Shown here in pieces: positions 1 through 8,128 of a DNA stretch of 14,212 nt. The notes under the pieces are model-generated. The model was not told the DNA's origin and searched no databases. It saw nothing but the letters and a program-made list of their open reading frames with translations. The translations under genes and the position numbers were made by a program. Positions within the stretch are counted from its first letter, which is position 1, and each line of letters opens with the position of its first letter. The DNA comes from Hemicentrotus pulcherrimus. Lineage: Eukaryota > Echinodermata > Echinoidea > Camarodonta > Strongylocentrotidae. Location of the stretch: assembly GCA_003118195.1 (NCBI GenBank), contig BEXV01000128.1, positions 166,936 through 181,147 on the forward strand. The letters run 5' to 3'.

Positions 1-1179
1 CTGGATGGTAGGGGGGGGGGGGATAAGTGAAATGTTTGTGATACTGTGAAACAAAATAAATTCAAGGTATCATAAAAACAACAACACTGATTTTATCATT
101 TTAAGTAAACCAATTTGTACATTAATGAGCATTCTTTGTAAAACTTTCACTAGATGGACAAGGAAACCAAAGAAAAGAAATAGAGACAAATTGTTATCTT
201 AACCAATTACAACAAACAATTAGATTTTTTCAAAATAAAAATTTCAAATTGCTTTGTCCCTGGTTTACGCTCAACATTTTCTTTTGAAAATATTAAACAT
301 AATAACTTTAAATTATGCCTCCATTATTTTTCCTCCCGTTGTTAATGCAAGTCTGTTTAAAGCACTAAAAATAAAGTTGTTTCCCCTGAAAGGCAAGCTA
401 CACCAACCTCCAAAACAGGCCTCTTCGATTTTCTTGCAGATAATGGAGGAATACAGCTGAGCTTATTTGACATTAGGGTGATGCAGAGAAGATGCAATTA
501 TATTGGATGCGGAGGATGAGGGGCTGTAAGGAGGATGGAGTATTATGCTACCATTCTCTGAGACCTATGTTTGATATACTTTGCTGCATAAATGGGTATT
601 GAATATCCTATTTACAGGAATGATTGCCGTAGGGTATTATTCATAAATGGAAGCTTCAAGCCTGCACTGCGATGAAGTACTATGTTGTCTCTGAATACAA
701 ATGGAATATTTGGGGGGATAATTGGTGCATCAGAATTTTGATTGCCCATTACCGCCTCCTAGTCCTTATCCATGATAGCATGATTTCACTGCATATATGA
801 GACAAATATTGGGTATCTATGAAGTTAACATTTTCTGTGGATTTCTTGATAATGTGTTTCACAAATAACTGATAAACATGAAATTACTTGTAAATATAGA
901 TCAGTAATACAGCTCTATATTCTACTTTCCCATGACTGTTAGCTCCCCAACAAAAACAAAAATAAAGATGATGAAATATTAAAATAGTTGATAAAGTCCA
1001 TAAATATATTTACCCATAATTAAATTGAGTACATACTGTTGATTTGGAGCCATAAGGCATTTTACCTGGCTCCAAATAGACAATGTCAGAAGAAAAATAA
1101 AGTATTAACAATTATGCTTATATCACAATAACCTATTCATAATGCAAAATATTTATGTACTTTCATTTCGATTTGACAG
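1..1179. other. Intron or 5' flank of the TIMP-like gene
   Basis: No supported exon is seen here. The stretch is A+T-rich with scattered stops in all frames. It ends in a good 3' splice site: a T-rich run, then TTTGACAG at 1172-1179 directly before exon 1180-1899, so at least its last part is intron on the + strand. I looked for the missing first exon of a TIMP, which should have a hydrophobic signal peptide followed by Cys-x-Cys, and found no match. A run of 12 G lies at 11-22. Confidence 0.6.
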
Positions 1180-1899
1180 TGATTGGAGCAAGGGTTCTGA
1201 AGAGAGAGTACATCCCCAAGAATCCCAGAGGTCTTGGTTTCAGCACGGGACTACTTGGGTCTGACCATGCTGCCATTGAGCCCCTAGGTGAGAGGACTCG
1301 TCCCTACCCTGGAACGGGTCTACATCGTCTCCCTGATGAACGACTACCAGGCGAGCAGTTTGGTGATGGAGGCAGACAGTTGCAGGACCTGGAACCCTTG
1401 GACCCTCTTCCCTATCCAGATGGTCTAGGGCCACCCATTCTACCTGAGGCTGCAGACCCTTTCCAGAATGATGGATTATATGCCCCCATTCCTCAATCAG
1501 ATGGGCTCCAACCCTTCCCTCAGAATGATGGTCTAGAACCCTTCCCTCAACCTGCTGGACTTCAACCACTCCAGCAACCTGATGGGCTCCAACCCCTGCC
1601 CTTTGAGGGTGGTCCAGAACCACTAGATCAGCCTGAAGGTCTCCTACCCTTACCCCACCCAGAGGGCCTACAACCACTCCCTGAGGAAACACACACCCAT
1701 GAGGCATTGCCACCCTTGCCCTTACCAGAAGACATGAAGCCTCTTGAGGATGCCATCACAACACTTACAACTTCACCTCCAGAATTTGTGATGACAGATG
1801 AATCCCACACCATGACAACCCTTACTCCACAGGAGAAATCTTCAAATGAAACTGTTCTGTTGGAGCCTACAACCGGAGCTGAAGAGCCCATAGCAGAAG
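1180..1899 (+). CDS. Exon 1 (visible): NTR strand A plus Pro-rich repeat insert
   Basis: The acceptor is TTTGACAG at 1172-1179 and the donor is GTATAA at 1900-1905. The exon is phase 1 at both ends, 720 bases. The ATG at 1155 lies in the intron and is not the start. The first 12 residues (Val-Ile-Gly-Ala-Arg-Val and following) match the first beta strand of TIMP NTR domains, where human TIMPs have Val-Ile-Arg-Ala-Lys. The rest is a cysteine-free, low-complexity stretch. It has a basic/Gly part (residues 13-70), a Pro-Leu-Asp/Glu-Gly repeat array (96-168), then a Thr/Ser/Glu-rich part (about 170-240) with one N-glycosylation sequon, Asn-Glu-Thr at 223-225. Such composition predicts a disordered or polyproline-II rod, probably extracellular. 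The coding frame stays open throughout the repeats, which argues that the insert is translated. Confidence 0.82.
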
Positions 1900-4315
1900 G
1901 TATAATAGGTGTACTCTATTAAACTAAAACAGAACAAGACTAACAATTGGTAGTATTTATATAACATGAATACAGTCTTTAAGCATAAAGGATGATAAGC
2001 AATTTCGTAAAACTTTAAAATGGAAAAAATGTTTAAACAAAAAAAATCATTCTTACAGTTAAAAAGTACAGGAAGTTTAGAGAAGTTTTATATGAAGTGA
2101 TGCATTGTTTTAACCTATCGTTTACTGGAAGGAGGGAGTCCATGTGTTGATCTTATAGAAATATCATAATTCAGTAGTCAATAGGGTCATCATTAGTATG
2201 TGAGACATGTAACTTCATTGATTCAGTCTGCTATTTTTAACCTAGGCTTTGCTTCACATTCTATTCATATCGTATAATTCACAGAGGAGCGCTTTATCGA
2301 CCCTGAGAGCATGGAGGCCTGGAACTACAAGATCATCTACACCCTCAAACTGAGCCACATCTACAAAACAGGGATGGGTCAAGAAGGTTGGAAGCTAGGT
2401 GATGAGGTACAGGTTGACAGCTCTGCTGCCTCTAGTCTGTGTGGCAAGACAAACCTCAAGACGGGAAAGAACTACCTCATTGCAGGCAAGTAATATATCA
2501 GTGTTCCAAGCTTTAAAAATTGTCTAAAGGCATATATAAGGCCATTTTGCATGTATTCTGCATATAAGTTCTACAGACATGAGCCAGAGAAAATGTTGAC
2601 ACTGTGCCACTTGGAGATGAAGCCATTTGAAACCCCAATTGTAAGCTTGAAGTATAGATAATCCATGACTTATGCCTTTAGTCAAAACATACTGTTCTTG
2701 ATCTCGAGGAACATTGGCTATATAAATAGAACCTGCACATTGTTTTCTTCTTCCTTATTCTGAATGGACATAAAGGGTGACTCAAGATTTAATGATATGA
2801 TTGCCTTATATTTATTCCTTCTTTGGACACATATACCAATATGTATGTTAATGCATACCTATTTTGCCATACCCTGAAATGATTTTTCAAACCAAGGTTC
2901 AAGTGCAAACCAAGTAGTGCTCTGTGACTGGGTCCAAGAACATCACAAGCTTACAACCAGACAGAAGCAGGGACTCAAGACAGTCTATGGGAAGTCCTGA
3001 GATGTGTGCCAGGTAAGTGTGTAACAGAACTATCTTCAGGGGCATCCCTAATGAAAAGTAGGGGGTAGGTGACACTCAAGCCATTCAAAATGGTCTAGTG
3101 ACACCACTGACTATCTTTAGTGCCAAGACAGGAAAGATGTCCTGGTAGGTGAGCTTTAGGGGACCTGGTAGGGCTTCAAGTCCAATCTGATGTACTATGT
3201 AATGTATACCTTGCCATATGATTACTAGTGCATATCATTGGTCTCAAATCCAAGTTACCCTGTTTCCAAGATCATTGCCCTATCATCTAAGCCTTACTGC
3301 CTCCCAATATGTGACGAAAGACTAAAGAAGATGACCAAGTTCAAAGTGACAAAATAATCAAATAGCCAAGTAGGTTCATGACCGAGAAGAAGAAGAAGAA
3401 TATGCTTTAATTTGGGAATGGTTTGTCACAGATCTAGAGAAATGTGTCAGATTCCTTCTGAATCTCGACTTGAATCAATTAGTACAATCTAGAATAGGTC
3501 TTACAACTAGTTCACTGCTACAAATGAGGGATTGGCAAGTAATGAGCTTGCTTTGTAAATAATTTCCTTTAAAATGTGACAAAAAAGTTCAATTCTTTAA
3601 AGAGTATTCTATTCCTACTTTTTGAAAAACTCTAATGTCACAGCCTATATTCATTAAAGAGGTCCAGTAACTTGTCTCAGATTCTGAAACAAAATCCTAG
3701 ATTTAGCTCATGCTGCAATGATAATTATAAACCATAAGGTAAGTCATGAATCCCATGAATTTTACAAGCTGATCGCCTGTTTGATTATCAAGAATTTATG
3801 ATTGGAAATCGAAACTAAACTTTGCATTTTCATAACACTACAATCTATTGGGGAAAACGAGTATGGTAAAACCGGTCACTCAAAGATTTTTACTTTTTTC
3901 AGGCACTTCTTGATCATTTTGAAGCGCAATTTTTGTAGGGCTTCAATATCACACCATATCACAGACACTGATAACACGTAAGGCCGTGCATCTCAGATTT
4001 AACATTGTTTAACGATGCCTTTAAAAGATATTGGAGATAATGGCCTATAAATTACCAATGGTGTCTTCTTTTCTCCCCTCTTTATCTCAAAACTCCTAGA
4101 TCCATTCCTGTACCTCAAGCAGACACTGCAAGAAACCCAAGGAGAACCGAGCAACCACCTGTCTGTACGATGCATCTCAGGTCCACATAGGGGACTCCTA
4201 CAGCCCTTATGACTGCATCGCATCCCACTCACGTTGCACCATGCGTCATGGACACAAGTGCAAGTGGCAGAAGAACAATGACTACCACAAGTGTGTCAAA
4301 CACATGCTTCCTTGA
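1180..4315 (+). CDS. TIMP-like metalloproteinase inhibitor with a large Pro-rich AB-loop insert and an in-frame TGA (5' partial, four exons)
   Basis: The predicted join is 1180-1899, 2285-2485, 2897-3012 and 4100-4315. TIMPs are secreted proteins whose N-terminal NTR domain blocks the zinc of matrix metalloproteinases; related echinoderm proteins (tensilins) stiffen connective tissue. Visible protein in order: NTR strand A (residues 1-12), a Pro/Glu/Asp-rich insert (about 13-251) with 9-residue repeats at 96-168, strand B and the rest of the NTR core (252-341, including Ser-Leu-Cys-Gly at 291-294 and Tyr-Leu-Ile-Ala-Gly at 304-308), then a TIMP C-terminal subdomain (343-417) with eight cysteines. 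Codon 342 is TGA at a conserved Cys. Ten Cys are visible. Adding the three expected from the missing first exon and counting position 342 as Cys or Sec gives an even 14. The 417 visible codons compare with about 200 residues for a usual TIMP, the excess being the insert. Family assignment is strong; MMP inhibition is unproven because the inhibitory N-terminus is not seen. Pseudogene is the main alternative reading. Confidence 0.85.
1464..1682 (+). repeat. Coding minisatellite: 27-bp units encoding a 9-residue Gln-Pro-Asp-Gly-Leu-Gln-Pro-Leu-Pro repeat
   Basis: Seven in-register 27-bp units start at 1494, 1521, 1548, 1575, 1602, 1629 and 1656. They are preceded by a 30-bp variant at 1464-1493 with one extra residue. 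The consensus is Gln-Pro-(Asp/Glu)-Gly-Leu-Gln-Pro-Leu-Pro; the fifth unit is the most diverged. Substitutions are mostly conservative (Asp/Glu, Leu/Phe), as expected for a repeat kept at the protein level. A looser unit (Pro-Asp-Gly-Leu-Gly-Pro-Pro) lies just upstream near 1419-1440. Confidence 0.9.
1900..2284 (+). other. Intron, phase 1 (385 bases)
   Basis: It is bounded by GTATAA at 1900 and a CAG ending at 2284 preceded by a moderate pyrimidine-rich stretch. The split codon joins as G|AG (Glu). The content is A+T-rich; no repeat or RNA gene was recognised. Confidence 0.8.
2285..2485 (+). CDS. Exon 2: NTR strand B to the Tyr-Leu-Ile-Ala-Gly motif
   Basis: This exon has 201 bases, phase 1 at both ends (residues 241-308). 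After a short acidic lead, Trp-Asn-Tyr-Lys-Ile-Ile-Tyr-Thr-Leu at 253-261 matches the TIMP strand B region. A Ser-Leu-Cys-Gly motif follows at 291-294; Cys293 corresponds to Cys70 of mature human TIMP-1, the partner of the inhibitory Cys1. It ends in Tyr-Leu-Ile-Ala-Gly (304-308), a hallmark of TIMP/NTR domains. The best junction uses a GC donor (see the next intron). The open frame continues only to a TAA at 2491, so splicing must occur here. Confidence 0.87.
2486..2896 (+). other. Intron, phase 1, probable GC-AG type (411 bases)
   Basis: The exon end reads GCAG followed by GCAAGT at 2486-2491, the classic strong consensus of GC-AG introns. The acceptor is AAACCAAG ending at 2896. Joining them gives Gly308 (G|GT) and keeps the NTR frame. 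An alternative uses the GT at 2490-2491 with an acceptor at 2903, which also keeps the frame but replaces Gly-Ser-Ser-Ala with Gly-Asn-Ala. Confidence 0.65.
2897..3012 (+). CDS. Exon 3: end of NTR domain, contains in-frame TGA
   Basis: This exon has 116 bases and leaves in phase 0. Leu-Cys-Asp-Trp (316-319) gives the Cys corresponding to TIMP-1 Cys99. Leu-Thr-Thr-Arg-Gln-Lys-Gln-Gly-Leu (326-334) matches the TIMP helix 'Leu-x-x-x-Gln-x-x-Gly'. Then Tyr-Gly-Lys-Ser is followed by TGA (2998-3000) and Asp-Val-Cys-Gln. Human TIMP-1 has Gly-Cys-Glu-Glu-Cys here, so TGA falls exactly on the first Cys (Cys124) and Cys345 on the second (Cys127). The exon ends in CAG followed by a perfect GTAAGT donor at 3013, so the TGA lies inside the exon. 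Without recoding the product would stop at residue 341 and lose the whole C-terminal subdomain. Confidence 0.83.
2998..3000 (+). other. In-frame TGA at a conserved TIMP cysteine position
   Basis: TGA occupies codon 342, where the family has a disulfide Cys (TGT or TGC). Similarity to TIMPs continues in the same frame on both sides, so this is not a frameshift. One base change from a Cys codon explains it as a mutation or sequence error. A Sec codon explains it as function, since Sec replaces Cys in most selenoproteins. Confidence 0.8.
3013..4099 (+). other. Intron, phase 0 (1087 bases)
   Basis: The donor is GTAAGT (perfect consensus). The acceptor follows a strong pyrimidine tract (about 4061-4085) and ends CTAG at 4096-4099. 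A (GAA)5 run lies at 3386-3400 and a small hairpin (7-bp arms at 3919-3925 and 3940-3946) near the 3' end. No gene or transposon was recognised inside. Confidence 0.82.
4100..4315 (+). CDS. Exon 4: TIMP C-terminal subdomain and terminal stop
   Basis: Seventy-one codons then TGA at 4313-4315. Cys350, 356, 367, 385 and 392 align with TIMP-1 Cys132, 137, 145, 166 and 174. The order Cys-x5-Cys-x10-Cys-Leu-Tyr (TIMP-1: Cys-Leu-Trp) and then Cys-x6-Cys supports this. A lysine- and histidine-rich tail adds two more cysteines (400 and 411) around Cys-Lys-Trp-Gln-Lys-Asn, likely one extra disulfide; short Cys-containing tails of this sort are plausible in invertebrate TIMPs. Exon 4 begins exactly in phase with exon 3, so Cys345-Gln-Ile-His-Ser-Cys350 forms the TIMP Cys-x4-Cys pair across the junction. 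After the stop the frame stays open for 40 codons to another TGA at 4436. Confidence 0.85.
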   Translation: MHSCTSSRHCKKPKENRATTCLYDASQVHIGDSYSPYDCIASHSRCTMRHGHKCKWQKNNDYHKCVKHMLP

Positions 4316-4560
4316 AGAGAGGGACACTGGTGTACCCCAGGCCCTGGTATGAGGGCAACTCCTGTACCCATATTCCAAGAGTATGATATTTCAAAGAGAG
4401 AGAAAGAGTTTACCCAAGGACTTTATCAAAGTTGCTGACAAGTTTGTATTTCTTTATTATTCAGTTCACTAAATGATACAAAATTTATTACAGAAATACA
4501 TATAAATTAGTCTAAATAGAGAATGAATATATATTATCTCTGTAACTAAACAATGAATGA

Positions 4561-4646
4561 TGTGAATATTGTAAGATATAATGAATTGACATAGTAAAAT
4601 GATATAACTATCAAAGTTGAAAACATTTCTGAAGAAAAGATTCACA
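4561..4646 (+). promoter_or_regulatory. Candidate SECIS-like stem-loop (weak)
   Basis: ATGA at 4581-4584 is followed 11 bases later by AAAA at 4596-4599 in a predicted 11-base apical loop, and by TTGA at 4617-4620 on the 3' side. Between them 4591-4595 pairs with 4607-4611, and 4586-4588 with 4612-4614, with a two-base bulge. Further out, 4561-4567 can pair with 4640-4646. The order ATGA, apical AA, 3' GA fits a eukaryotic SECIS core, but the helix is short and A+T-rich and the lower helix is poor. It may be chance. Confidence 0.25.
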
Positions 4647-4787
4647 TGCATTTAAACAGCTTTATAAACTGGAATTGCATTCTAAGTGATACTTATAGAA
4701 CTGCTACAATGTAGAGAATAGCCAAATAGTCATTCTCCTGGTCATTTTCTGGAAATATTTGCATCCTATTTGATGTCTTTTTGTAGA

Positions 4788-4793
4788 AATAAA
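4788..4793 (+). terminator. Polyadenylation signal AATAAA
   Basis: Canonical hexamer about 475 bases after the stop, followed by a T/G-rich element near 4815. It is the first AATAAA after the stop on this strand. In A+T-rich DNA the hexamer alone is weak evidence. Confidence 0.45.
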
Positions 4794-4815
4794 TATACTG
4801 AGGCATATTTAACAA

Positions 4816-7800
4816 CGTTTGTAACTTAGTTACTCAGCAAGCTGTCCTCTATTTACAATCCTATTTTATTTGACAAAATTATCCTAGTAATTCAATTTTG
4901 AAATGGTTCTTAAACCTGTTTGTTAAAGATGTGCTAAGAGTGAGCCAGTATAGACAAAGCCCTCACTTTTATTTCTTGAGCATATTATATAATATGGCAG
5001 GGATAACTGCTATGAAACCTCTAAAGTATAATCATCACTATCAATAAAGTATATAAATAAACTTATAAAAATACCACTGAAAATGATCTTATTCATTTAT
5101 GCTTTAACATTTTGATTAATATTCTGCTACAGCCATCGTCTGAATGTTGAACCTCTCAAAACTTGACTTTGGGAGATCTAGATACAGTCACATCCATGAA
5201 TTAAAAAAAAAAACTCTCACTTTCAGAGAATGAAACTTTTTCACAACAATGCACTTTGCATCAATAAAAGCAGTTTTAAGCTTGTTTTAATTCCCCCTCC
5301 CTGAAAGAATGCAAGCTTTTTTGTATCATAAACAAATTTGCAAGGCTCACCATCAGATATAGGCCTATCACTAAAGTTCAATAATCATTCCTCTAGTTCC
5401 TCAAATTTTCTAGATTTCACTGACATTGTCATAAGACAAAGTATAAGTGCAGGTGTGTAATAACATGTGTCTATCTTAATGAATCATATAAATAATATGT
5501 AAATGTATATATTTCATGTGATTTATATTGTATGTTTGTTTGCTTTAAGCTAAGATGTACATATATGTTACCCATAAATCATGATTTCATTAGCTCTGAA
5601 GCTGTAACTTGCTTTCAAGTGGAGTGGGTTTTTACTGCAGTCAATGAATTGAGTTGTTCATGTATCAAGTCAGGAGTAGGAAAACTAATCCATCTTCTCC
5701 AGATTATGGTTTTAATCAAATACAATTTGATCAGTGATGGGGAAAACCTATTTCACATGAACTGCAGGCTACAGGGCTGGAAAACAATGCCCCATTTGCT
5801 ACATCCAAGAAGCACGTTGGTATTACCTATGTCAAAATTGATGTTGAATATGTGATGCAGATTAGATTGATTTTGTAAAGTATCAAGTAGTCTTATAGTG
5901 TGAACCAGTACAACTGAAATGGTTTTATGCGTAGCATAGAAATACATTTTGACAAGTTTGGGGTATCTTACAATACTTAAACTACATGACTGACTTTTGG
6001 ATTACATGTTTACCAATATTCATTGTTATTAGAGCTTCAGTCTGTATATATATCCAACACAGATACATCTATCAAACGATTCCATGGTCATGACCAAAGT
6101 GTTGATAACTTTCATGTTCCATGCACTTTTATGCCTGTCAAGTACAAAAAGAAAATATGTTGAAGACATAATAAATATATCCAGTGTATATCTGAAGTGT
6201 TAACTTTTAGTGCACATGTACATTTACTTCAAATATAAGGGCTAGAAGATTGCTATAGATACATAAGCAAACTTTGATATCTGAAAGGATAGAAATATGG
6301 TTGCATCACAAATTAGAAAAGAAAAAAATCAGAAAGAGATAATAATATCCCATGCTTATTCCAAAGATGTAAACAGACCTATATTGGTTCCCACTAAAAA
6401 GCTGATTTCTTCAAAAAAATCTATGAAGAAGAAAAAATGACTTTGTAAATTATATCTGGCTTGGTACAAGCTAGTAAAATGTTTTTTCCATCTCTGTGAC
6501 ACCACATGCTGTTGATGAATTTAATAGAATAATAATTATTTTTCACTCAAAATGTAACAAAAATATGTAGTATCCTAGTTATGTCATGTTTTTCCATGTT
6601 TGTAATGCTGGCTTTGTTTACACTATCTAACTTTCAATTAAACTATATATGATGTAACTGACATGTGCGAACATTGACAGCTGGATAGCTCAGATATTAA
6701 TGTCCATTGATATATTGATATTGTCAATTAAAGTTATAGTAAATATACAAATATCATTGTCTTGGTAGCCTCCTATGTCTTTTAATCTGAAATCCATAAT
6801 GTATGAATATAATACTTGAAAAAAATTATGGGCTGGTGATATTAAATTCCAATCAATAATTGTTTCTTCAGAGTTACACAAATACAATAAAAAATTAAAC
6901 AGCTTCGTACACTAAGATCATTTTTATCTTAATCTATAAATAAATTCAGACAGGCTATAAAAATTGAAATAACCTTCAATACAAAGTATAAAAGAAAAAG
7001 AAATTAAACCAGCAAGACATTCTTAATAAAATTGATTTTCAAAGAATAATCTTTTCTTTGTGAGCACTTCAGGGAATTTATCAATTCAACACAGGAGCCA
7101 CTAAATTTCTTTTAGAATTAATGCTACTTCATGGAAAAGAAAGACTTGCAGCTGGCAACAAATGTCCAAGAATGACGATATTCTCTTGGGGTCTAGATCA
7201 ACTGTGTACTGTGTACCACTATTGTACCCCCTTCTATACTTCCACGTAAAGGCAGGATGGGGGTAAGTCTGACCTCTGGGGTAGGGGGAAAACCTAGCTT
7301 GACCTTTATCTGGAAAGGCTAGCAGGTGAATGGACTCTTGTAATAATAGGAAGGGGGTTCACAGTACTGATTACATAGAAAAGTTCATTTACTTCAGACA
7401 CCCAGTAGTGGCCTGTTCCACTTTGCCCTCCATCACTAGGAGCTTCAAACAGATGTCTTTGCTCAAAATAAGAGCATTATATACACGGCATATGCTCTGC
7501 TAATGATACATGTAGCTCTACATTCAATGTTCTCCATCAACCAGAATCCTAACTTCAAATCTAGAACCCAAACCCTGTATTGAACTCTAAACCTAACCAA
7601 CAGGAACCCTTACCTTAATAAGGGGAGCTGAATGTGAAAGATTCAGTCAGCATTACTGTGGGCCATGGAGAATGCTAAGTAATAAGTAAATTATTCCTGC
7701 TTTGCTTCAGCGATGGTCATACATCTGTCTGATCTGGGCCCCTAGCTATGGAAGACAAAGCTTGGAAACTAAATGGTCTATATTGATTATGAATAAAGCC

Positions 7801-7900
7801 TGACAAAAAATGTCTCCAAAGCAAATGGTAGATAGCCAAAATAGGAACAGGCTAGGCCTTTATGGGCATTTCATATTTCAACTAGTACTGATACCAATAA
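4816..7900. other. Gene-free A+T-rich stretch
   Basis: No coding exon, tRNA or known repeat family was recognised on either strand. Open frames here, including one of 107 codons at 5532-5855, lack domain-like sequence and splice context. There is an 11-base A run at 5203-5213. The region 7140-7660 is somewhat less A+T-rich but gives no clear protein. Confidence 0.6.
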
Positions 7901-7901
7901 T

Positions 7902-7995
7902 CAAATATACCATGCACTGAGAGGCTCTAGTTGAAATTATGGATCGAGGTGGCAGAAATAGCACTAGTGGCTTGAAATAGTGCATGATATATTTG
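7902..7995. repeat. Inverted repeat (foldback), 17-bp arms
   Basis: The arm at 7902-7918 matches the reverse complement of 7979-7995 at 16 of 17 bases, around a 60-base spacer. This is consistent with the remnant of a small foldback element. Confidence 0.6.
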
Positions 7996-8021
7996 CTTTA
8001 TATTTTTCAAACTAAATGCTT

Positions 8022-8128
8022 GGTATATTTGTTTTATATCACTTCGTTACGATCCGAACGTTTGACTTAATGAATGGCTGACATATGACAAATATAAAAC
8101 AAATTAATCAATACCATGTACACTCTGA
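8022..8128. repeat. Imperfect A+T-rich inverted repeat
   Basis: The sequence around 8022-8039 (TATTTGTTTTATAT core) recurs inverted near 8090-8128 (ATATAAAACAAAT core). It sits directly after the 7902-7995 foldback and may belong to the same degraded element. Confidence 0.4.

Larger units (their letters stand above)
4316..4815 (+). other. Probable 3' UTR of the TIMP-like gene
   Basis: It runs from the terminal stop to just past an AATAAA at 4788-4793, which is followed by a T/G-containing stretch near 4815. It is A+T-rich, with no further exon-like similarity. It contains the SECIS-like fold described separately. Later AATAAA hexamers at 5043-5048 and 5056-5061 could give a longer form. Confidence 0.5.

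Noticed and set aside
254..460. 68-codon frame with a hydrophobic beginning as the missing signal-peptide exon
   Set aside because: It begins with TTG, has no Cys-x-Cys after the hydrophobic part, and no matching phase-1 donor was found.
1155..1179. ATG at 1155 as the start of the protein
   Set aside because: It lies upstream of a good splice acceptor (TTTGACAG ending at 1179), and TIMP similarity begins exactly after that AG. The eight residues before it do not resemble a signal peptide or TIMP N-terminus.
1240..1713. 157-codon minus-strand open frame (and another at 1628-1891)
   Set aside because: They are antisense shadows of the repeat exon; the repeats keep the opposite strand open. 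No independent protein features.
2980..3012. Splicing out the TGA by using a GT at 2983
   Set aside because: It would keep the frame, but the site is a poor donor, it also removes conserved Cys345, and a perfect GTAAGT lies at 3013.
2995..3012. A one-base deletion explaining the TGA (frameshift)
   Set aside because: Adding a base would give Ser-Cys-Glu but breaks the phase with exon 4. The uncorrected frame joins exon 4 in phase and aligns with TIMP Cys127-x4-Cys132.
4349..4438. Other ATGA sites (4349, 4383) as SECIS cores
   Set aside because: The flanking bases do not pair and no apical AA/GA arrangement with a stem could be drawn.
5532..5855. 107-codon open frame as a gene
   Set aside because: No domain-like pattern, no splice signals in register, and composition like its surroundings; such lengths occur by chance.
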